From Cryptomeria japonica (lineage: Eukaryota; Streptophyta; Pinopsida; Cupressales; Cupressaceae): 64,000 nucleotides of DNA. Where the stretch lies: contig NC_081415.1 of the NCBI RefSeq assembly GCF_030272615.1, forward strand, positions 194,106,695 to 194,170,694, in the 5' to 3' direction. Positions 57,429-64,000 of the stretch are shown here, one piece after another. The notes under the pieces were generated by a model. That model saw nothing but the letters and a program-made list of their open reading frames with translations, ran no database searches and was not told the origin of the DNA. Position numbers and translations under genes: made by a program. How positions within the stretch are numbered: position 1 is the stretch's first letter; each line of letters opens with the position of its first letter.

Positions 57429-58781
57429 TTAATTTGGAATAGGTGCACCTAACTCAGTAGGTAAGGTTCTTTCTTCATTTGACATGATTTCCTTCTTTTT
57501 CCAAATCATCTTGAATTTTTCTTTTATCTCTTCAATGTCTCCTCTAGGTTGATCTCTGCAATCTCCAACTAAATGTCCAACTTTGTGACAATGAAAACAT
57601 GCCATACTAGGATTTCTCCATGATCTTCGGTTGTTCATTCCAAATCTTATAAAACAATTGGCACTTATATGTCCATATCTTCCACAACATTCACACCATA
57701 TCCTTGTATTGTAATCCCATGGTATTGCTGCATATTGTCGGTAAGGATTTGTGTGAGTTCGGTAACCTCTAGTGTTTGCTCGGTGTGCAGACCACATGTG
57801 GTTCTTTTGCTTAAGCCAACACTTCTAGGTACTATGTCCATATCTATTGCAGTTTTTACAAAACCCTTTGAATTTTGCCTTCTGATAGTTGTTAACAGAC
57901 TTTGTCCTACATTGATTAGATGTGTGACCATATTTATTGCAATTATAACAATACTCATTTGACTTAGTGATATTCGGTTGCTTACCTTTTCTGATTTGGC
58001 ATATGTTGGCAGTACGACCTTGATTTCCATAGTAGTAGCAAATAGGCTTCTTCCTTTTGATTTTATTCTTGTTTCCAGCTTGCTTTGATGATTCTCCTCT
58101 CTCAGTAGTATGAATTCCTTTCTCGGTAGAGTCTTTTCCTTTGTAACCGAGTCCTGCATATTTGTTGGGTCTTCTTGTATTTAGTTGCTCATCCAACATC
58201 TTTGATGCTTCATAACTCTTCTTCAATGTTTCTTTGGATTTCTTCTCTATTTCAAGTTCATTGATCAATCTTGATACTTCAAGTTTCAATGCTTGATTTT
58301 CATCATTCTTCAGAATTGCTTCATGATGTGCATAACCTAGTTGATCTGTCATATTTTGTTGAATCCCAATTAACCTTATGATTTCATCATTCTTATCAGA
58401 TACCAAGACCTCAAGTTGTTGTTTCTCTCTTTGTCGATCTCTTGCTTTATCCTCGGCTGTCCTCAATGCATGTAGATTTTCAGTCATCTATGTACTAAAA
58501 TGTTCATGTTCTCTTTTCATTGCTTTTAGTTGATCAACCAACACTTTGTTCTTTTCTTTCAATACTCCAATCATTTCTTCAGTTTCTTTAGATATACTGT
58601 TCTCAGATGATGTCTCAATTTGTTCCACTAACTCTTGAGAATCCTGCAAGTCATCAGATAATCTTTTTCTTACTTTCAGAGATTATTGCATTTGCCTTTG
58701 CATGTCAGCAGTCACTTGATTTGCATGATCCGGCTCTTCTTGCAGATACACAATCCTCCGAGATTGTTTATAACCTTCCAT
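57429..58781 (-). pseudogene. Gag-like coiled-coil protein with multiple zinc knuckles
   Basis: From the ATG at 58781 (MEGYKQSRRIVYLQEE), about 60 bp after the primer site, one frame runs 451 codons to 57429. It has in-frame stops at 58683 (TAA), 58488 (TAG) and 57825 (TAG) and no frameshift. Residues about 40-210 form a long coiled coil rich in Glu, Lys and Leu. Then come CCHC knuckles: a degenerate CYYYGNQGRTANIC, CYNCNKYGHTSNQC, CKNCNRYGHST-KC (interrupted by a stop), CECCGRYGHISANC and CFHCHKVGHLVGDC. Copia Gag normally has one knuckle. The protein probably binds the element RNA. The longer minus-strand frame 57665-58159 is an overlapping shadow. Confidence 0.8.
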
Positions 58782-58829
58782 TGATAAGATCTTTCTCTTT
58801 AGGTAGTTAAACCCTTTTCCAAGATTGAA

Positions 58830-58841
58830 GCTCTGATACCA
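58830..58841 (-). other. Primer-binding site of the non-autonomous element
   Basis: The minus strand reads TGGTATCAGAGC, a perfect initiator-Met tRNA match, two nucleotides inside the 5' LTR. Confidence 0.9.
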
Positions 58842-58843
58842 AT

Positions 58844-60004
58844 TGTTAGGCCCAATATGGAAAGCTAATGTACTGAGAGGGGAGGGGTGAATCAGTACTT
58901 CAAATCTTTTCTTGAATAATAACTTTACTGTTATGCATAAACCGAATAGTGCATTAACATAAAATAAAGTTAAAACAAATAGATAACAATCATACATGAT
59001 TCACTCCATAACACATATATTTTGGTTACGTAGAAACTCTTGGTTAGAGAGAAAAACTGCGGTGGGGATGGAACCCACAACTTCACTACTGCAATAATAA
59101 AGGTGCTCGGTTAGAGCTATATGTTTAGCTATTTCTGATAGCTTACCCTCCTAGGAGTATCAAGATCTGTTAGATCTACCTTGCTATAGGATTTTACAAC
59201 ATTTAATCTGAATGTTGCACCTGGTTAGAGGCCTTACAATTTATAGACTTGGTTAGAGTCTTTTACCCTATTAAAGGTTTCTCTTTCAACTTCACAATAT
59301 TACAATAAAATCATTACAAATATCTACAACTTTACATCTAAAATGTTATAGCAGATTCTATGTGCTCAGAATAAGATTACCTTGCTTATAGCATACCTCA
59401 GTAACCCATATAGTAACTTGGTAAACCCTTCTGTTTACACTATTCTTCGACTATTCTCTGAAAACCTTCTTAGTGACCTCTATGTCTCTGTAACAGTCTT
59501 TCTTCATACATACATGCACACACCTTGCTCTTAATTCATGTTGTATAAATAGATCTCTTAAAACGGTGATCCAATTCATTGCTTCGATCTTACAAACAAG
59601 ATTTATTGAATGAATAACTAAACAAAATATTTCATTGGTTAGATTGATCTCAAAATCATACACAATCTTCTGGTGCAATTTCCAACGTAATAATGGTTAG
59701 ATGTGCCTCGATCTTGTAACATGTTTTCATATGCATGTCCAGGTTCAATGTATCTGGTAACACATTTCACTCAGTGAATATCAACTTGGTGTGTCATCTT
59801 TACTACTCGGTAGTCTCAAAAAGATACTCGGTAGACAGCTCAATGTATACTATGTTCTGTAACTGCTTTCTTCTGTAACCGACTAGATTGTGCATACCGA
59901 CTTCTCTGTGTGTACCGACTGCATGATTCGGTAGTGCTAACCGACTAGAATATATAGTATGACTTTAAATATAAAAACTAATGGCAACTTGATAAGTAGT
60001 AACA
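58844..60004 (-). repeat. 5' LTR of the non-autonomous element
   Basis: 1161 bp, the same length as the 3' LTR. It starts TGTTACT and ends CCTAACA on the minus strand. Confidence 0.9.
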
Positions 60005-60009
60005 TAACC
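60005..60009. repeat. TSD of nested LTR element (TAACC), right
   Basis: Exact match to 52018-52022. Confidence 0.9.
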
Positions 60010-60692
60010 ATGAGGTCTTCTCAAGCATTTAATGCTTTTTACATCTCTCAACCAGCCTTATGTTGACAATTGTCACCATTTCATTGGTGAAAATTGAAAA
60101 CATAGATTGACAACTTTCAAACTTGACCCTTGATTAACTCTTTCAATCCTGAACATCCATTGCCCTATTTTCACTCTAAATAGAGCTCTCATTCCTCCAT
60201 TTTAAGGATCCATGCAAGCTTTAGTATCTCATTTATGCTCAATTTTATTAAGACATCTAGCTTCTCTTTGTTATAGGAATTAATCTAATAAGCATTTTAG
60301 ACTATTTCCTTTATCATTAGCTTAACTCATAAACTAGCATATCATGTTAGGATAGTATTGCTACTAATCTTGTCATCTTATAATCTAGTTTATTGCATTT
60401 GTAGAATCATGCATAGATAGGATGCATTTTCATGACTAAATCAATCATAAGCATCCCTCGTTCTTGCATTTGTCATCTCTAAGCCACTTTGCTCAGTGAT
60501 TTGAGAGCAAAGGCATTGGCTTGAGGGACCTTGTGAGATAGAGAATGATGGAACCATCCTTGGGAAGTTGAGTCATTCTTCATGACTCCATAACTTGCAC
60601 CAAGAAGTCCTGTGGGTGTGTGGACAAGCCTCTTTGAGCTTTATTTTTCACATTTTAAGTTTCATCGACTAGCTTTTCTAGCATACAGTATG

Positions 60693-61128
60693 TAAACCTT
60701 ACTAAAATATCATTGTAATTCCTTGCACTCTAATTCTAAATTGGTTTCTTCTCAATTTGAGGACCATTTTATGATTTGATATTACAAAATATCTAAAATG
60801 ATATATCAATTGGAAGGAATTTGGGTGAAGAATGAAGCATTTCGCTAGGGTGAAGAATGAAGCATTTCGCTAACATTTGATTCACCCCTCCTTCCAATAT
60901 GTAATTACAATGGATTTCTAATAGCTTTTTGAACTTGGATAAATTACACTAACATTACTATCATGCATTTGAGTTCTTGTACCATTTCTCTACCCTAGAT
61001 TTAAATTGATCATTGCATCAAACAAGACCAATGGCTTTTCTCCCTTTGTCAAATCATGCCTCCTTTGATCTATTATCTTATTTCCCCCACATCATGTAAA
61101 CCCTTGATCCACATATTGGTAGGATCAA
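60693..61128 (-). other. Gypsy leader next to the primer-binding site
   Basis: Non-coding. It contains a direct duplication of about 27 bp ('gtgaagaatgaagcatttcg', near 60824 and 60851). Confidence 0.5.
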
Positions 61129-61141
61129 GGCTCTAATACCA
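61129..61141 (-). other. Gypsy primer-binding site
   Basis: The minus strand reads TGGTATTAGAGCC, one substitution from the initiator-Met primer site. Confidence 0.7.
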
Positions 61142-61980
61142 CTACAATATCCTCAATTATGGATGTCCAATATTTAATTTGATTTGATTCCATGAGATAC
61201 CAACTATTAGATCTTATTTCAAATCAAATCTACCCTATAATAAAATAAGCAATACAAAATATATAGAAATAAATTACAGGCCCTTGCAAATGAATGATAT
61301 TTTAAAATAATTGTTTATTATTCTTATAACAATATAATATCATAGTTATAGTCATTCTAGTTTGCCAAAATAATAACATTGACATTATTATAAAAAATAC
61401 AAAAAATTCACAACAAGGGGGTGTGACAAAAGCCACCTCAAAATTACAATCCCTAGGTGATATGATAGATATACCTAGCACATTAAAACAAACATTGTCA
61501 TGAGCTTCTTAAACAACAAATCAATAAACCTTATATTCAACCCTTGAGTGGAATTTCTTACCACTAGATAGGAATTTTTGTCCACTATCTAGATCTAGAG
61601 ACCAAGGTTTTTTTTCCCTCCAATCCTACTTTACAAATGAATAGAATGTCTGATCTATTTGAAGAACAATTTCACAAAAATGAATGATGTTGCTAATCTT
61701 TGATAGGTTTAAATATACAATTAAGTGCTCACTTTCCATCCAAAATATAAATATAAATATTCTTTTCCCCTTCAAGGAGCCCCACACACACATCCTTGTA
61801 TGTTAACACTTAAAGAAATAAATCTTGATTACACCAAAATGGCCTTATACCTTGGACACACATAAAAATATGACACACAAAATTATTACAAATCCATTTC
61901 CCTTGTTTATTTTACCAAGCCTGTGGGAAATGGAAAATAGACTCAAGGAACAACCAAGAATCTTATGAAAAAATGGGACA
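61142..61980 (-). repeat. Gypsy 5' LTR
   Basis: About 839 bp; the minus-strand start is TGTCCCATTTTTTC. The outer ~480 bp match the 3' LTR at 39590-40049. The inner end next to the primer site lacks a clear CA, so that border may be off by a few bases. Confidence 0.65.
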
Positions 61981-62685
61981 TTTCCTTATATCTTTTTCAA
62001 CCTTCAACAATTCTTGCAAGATATGTGCCAAATTTTCAACATGAAGAAGAATGGTAGAGTAAAGTTGTTGTATGCCAACTCTATAAGAAATTCTAATATT
62101 AAATAGATAGTAGTACATCTTAATTTCCAAAAACGATGAATAATTATTGTCAAAAGGATCCAAACACAAGGACTTTGTTGGAGACATTTAGACTAGAAAT
62201 ACTTATTTTTATGATAAACCACAGGAGAAAATAATAGGTAAAACATTTTGAATAATTTTCCAAGTATGCCAAATAGTTTTAGATTTTGGAAAGGTATTCT
62301 TTATAGATTTATTCTTGCTACAATTGGGATACAAGATTAAGTTTATAATGATAAATTAGATCGTTCTCCTATTGGCAATCTAAAATGGAGGACTTTAAAA
62401 GTTTTGAATTGTGATTGAGGACCATTTTTAGACAACTATAGTTGAGCATCGAGTTTAGATCACTTGGAGTTAGAGATTTTTATAGCTCCATTTAACATTA
62501 TGGTGCATCATAAGGTGTAAGTCGAGAAGAAGAAAGTGATAGATGGAAAGAAGTAAAAATGAACAAAGATCATTATAATTGCGATTGATCAACATTTTAA
62601 GTCTTCAAAAGTTTGTGTTTTACAACATGATATTTGATAACAAAAAAAATTGAAAGTTAAGTTCTCCTGTATAATTTATATTTAT

Positions 62686-62840
62686 TTAAGAAATGATCGA
62701 TGTTCAATTAAGACACAGATTAGAGAAATGTACAATATTGAATTTATACCTCATAATTAGGACCATCCTTAAGAAATGATGGATGTTCAATTAATACACA
62801 GTTTAAAGAAATGTCCAATTTGTTGAATTCATATTATACT
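62686..62840. repeat. Two-copy direct repeat, ~83-bp period
   Basis: 'ttaagaaatgatcgatgttcaatta' and its near copy, each followed by an acacagattagagaaatg-like sequence. Confidence 0.7.
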
Positions 62841-63500
62841 GATAATATCCATAAGAGATAAGTACCACAATTTCATCACATACTAGAGTAGAAACTTAAG
62901 CCTACATGTGAAACCAAAATGCCACTATATTATATCTTATATTTAAGATGAATATGATCAGTCCAAATCATTACTTGAGTAAAGCTCAAGTTGACCACTG
63001 ATCAACTCACAATGAAGGAAAAATAATCAATAACGGATCAACTTAACAATTGAGAAAAACATCTGACAAATAAAGTCTACTACTTTAAAACTATTGAACA
63101 TTAATTTTATGTATTTTTATTTTGTTAAAAAAACGTTGCCAGATACATCTTCCAATATGAATATGTTAATAAATATTCTTTAAAACAAATCACATCAAAA
63201 CAACAAATCATATGACGATACCTATACACTAAAAAAAAATTAAAAAAAATCTATTAACCTAAACTTTTTTCCCCCTAATTTTTTATAACATTTGATTATT
63301 GTTGTGTACCATGCCTTGCGGAACACTTTTGTCTACATGCCCAAAAATATCTGAGGGGAAAAATAGTAAGCTAAGGCCACAACAATAAATAGTATATAAT
63401 AATAATAAGCACACATTTAAATATATCTAAATATAATGCAGATTCAAAGGAATACAGAATCCTAATTGTTTACGACAATAATTGAACTAAAATATGGGAA

Positions 63501-63607
63501 AATGCTTTCTTTTAATATTTATAATAAAAAAAAGAGAGTAAATGATTTCTTTTAATATTTATAATAAAAAAATGAGAGTAAATGCTTTCTTTTAATATTT
63601 ATAATAA
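63501..63607. repeat. 40-bp tandem repeat, about 2.7 units
   Basis: Units start at 63501, 63541 and 63581 with AATGMTTTCTTTTAATATTT and end in GAGAGTA. Confidence 0.9.
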
Positions 63608-64000
63608 TGCACACTTTTGGGCATGTTTTGGGTAAGACCAATTTTGATGCCATCATATGTGATGTCGGGAAAAGTGAGGGAAGATATATTTTATTTATTT
63701 ATTGTGTGTTTTTAATCCATATTTATCATCATTTCACATGAACCATTATGCTAGTGCATACTTTATTTGCCTTGTGTCCCAAACTTGCTTATTTGGGACA
63801 AAAGATCAACTTGGATTTTTATTTTGTGTGAAACACAAGGAGAAAATAAGTCTGTGCATGGTAGCTATAAAATATCAAGTGGATTTTTCATAATCACTGG
63901 AGGACATGTCTTACTGAGCCTTCCATGATCCTCTTGTCTTCATTTGTGGGTAATTTGTATTTCTAAGAAGATCAATTATAATTATGGTTAATTTTCCGAT

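Larger units (their letters stand above)
52023..60004 (-). mobile_element. Non-autonomous LTR retrotransposon with Copia-like ends and no pol
   Basis: 7982 bp with two 1161-bp LTRs, TSD TAACC, a primer-binding site and a polypurine tract, all oriented on the minus strand. The interior (5660 bp) encodes a coiled-coil, multi-zinc-knuckle protein (58781-57429) and a second large ORF (56908-53528). I find no protease, integrase, reverse transcriptase or RNase H motif. The LTR end, the 2-nt gap to the primer site and the polypurine tract match those of the Copia element at 31523-39305. LTR blocks such as 'agaatctgct...agcattt...agttgcagata' are shared too. It was probably mobilised by a Copia relative. 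A hand count gives about 49 LTR differences (about 4%), mostly transitions. Confidence 0.9.
51260..60687 (+). mobile_element. Solo LTR B, split by a younger LTR element
   Basis: It starts TGTAGACTTATA and ends CTAGCATACA, with TSD GTATG at 51255-51259 and 60688-60692. Excluding the nested element and its duplicated TAACC, it is about 1441 bp. The downstream half holds a 'tctaaatagagctct' promoter-like stretch near 60175. The parts 51260-52022 and 60005-60687 join without loss. No internal retroelement sequence adjoins it, so it is a solo LTR. Confidence 0.85.
39311..61980 (-). mobile_element. Ty3/gypsy LTR retrotransposon, minus strand, heavily nested
   Basis: Minus-strand order: 5' LTR (about 61142-61980), primer-binding site (61129-61141), leader, gag zinc knuckle (near 48060), protease (near 47820), reverse transcriptase (47170-47011 and 45754-45450), RNase H (45220-45020 continuing at 41692), integrase (41520-40800), polypurine tract, and 3' LTR (ending 40049). 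The coding order with integrase after RNase H defines gypsy. Removing the LINE, the two solo LTRs and their contents leaves about 8.7 kb. The LTR pairing rests on a ~480-bp match; the inner part of the 3' LTR is diverged and no TSD was found, so the left limit is approximate. Confidence 0.65.
61981..64000. other. AT-rich intergenic sequence with small tandem repeats
   Basis: No gene or recognisable mobile element. Two local repeats are listed separately. Short frames (61963-62187 minus, 63702-63893 plus) have no recognisable features. Confidence 0.5.

Overview
This window looks like nuclear DNA of a seed plant, most likely a conifer or other gymnosperm. That is an inference from very low gene density, AT-rich sequence, deeply nested and decayed retrotransposons, and plant-type element families; the species cannot be named from the sequence. 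There is one convincing cellular gene: an intronless AP2/ERF transcription factor of the ethylene-response group IX type (23834-24817, minus strand), with a compact upstream region carrying two TGACGTCA palindromes, G-boxes, a W-box and a TCP-type site. Almost everything else is mobile DNA or tandem repeats.

Left part (1-23690): three diverged copies of a non-coding repeat module (about 1-1690, 2490-4132, 20090-21778) and two arrays of a ~109-bp repeat. One module junction is split by a 14-kb LINE insertion (4146-18312) with a 13-bp target-site duplication (TSD); the paralogous module at 21771-21795 serves as an empty site. The LINE has ORF1, ORF2 (endonuclease, reverse transcriptase, RNase H) and an unusual third ORF downstream of ORF2. 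It was itself interrupted by a ~6-kb minus-strand insertion (about 5650-11665) whose 1088-codon frame has four stops and no frameshift.

Middle (25400-39310): tandem repeats, a tRNA-derived SINE, a decayed Copia LTR and gag, and a complete but dead Copia element (31523-39305, TSD AAGTG).

Right part (about 39311-61980): a minus-strand Ty3/gypsy element blown apart by later insertions. These are a 5'-truncated LINE (41710-45002, 17-bp TSD) that again carries the third ORF; a solo LTR (45755-47005, TSD CAAAT); a tandem duplication of ~960 bp carrying a TRIM element (TSD CACTT); and a second solo LTR (51260-60687, TSD GTATG). That solo LTR is itself split by a minus-strand non-autonomous LTR element (52023-60004, TSD TAACC). 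Removing the insertions leaves roughly 8.7 kb, a normal size for a gypsy element.

The most interesting signals are the LINE lineage with a recurrent 3' ORF3, the LTR element that has Copia-like ends but carries a multi-zinc-knuckle Gag-like ORF plus a large unknown ORF instead of pol, and the long single-frame ORF at 9571-6308. These unrelated carriers all encode large proteins with a folded N-terminal part, a charged middle and a helical C-terminal part. All homology statements come from reading the sequence by eye; no database search was possible.
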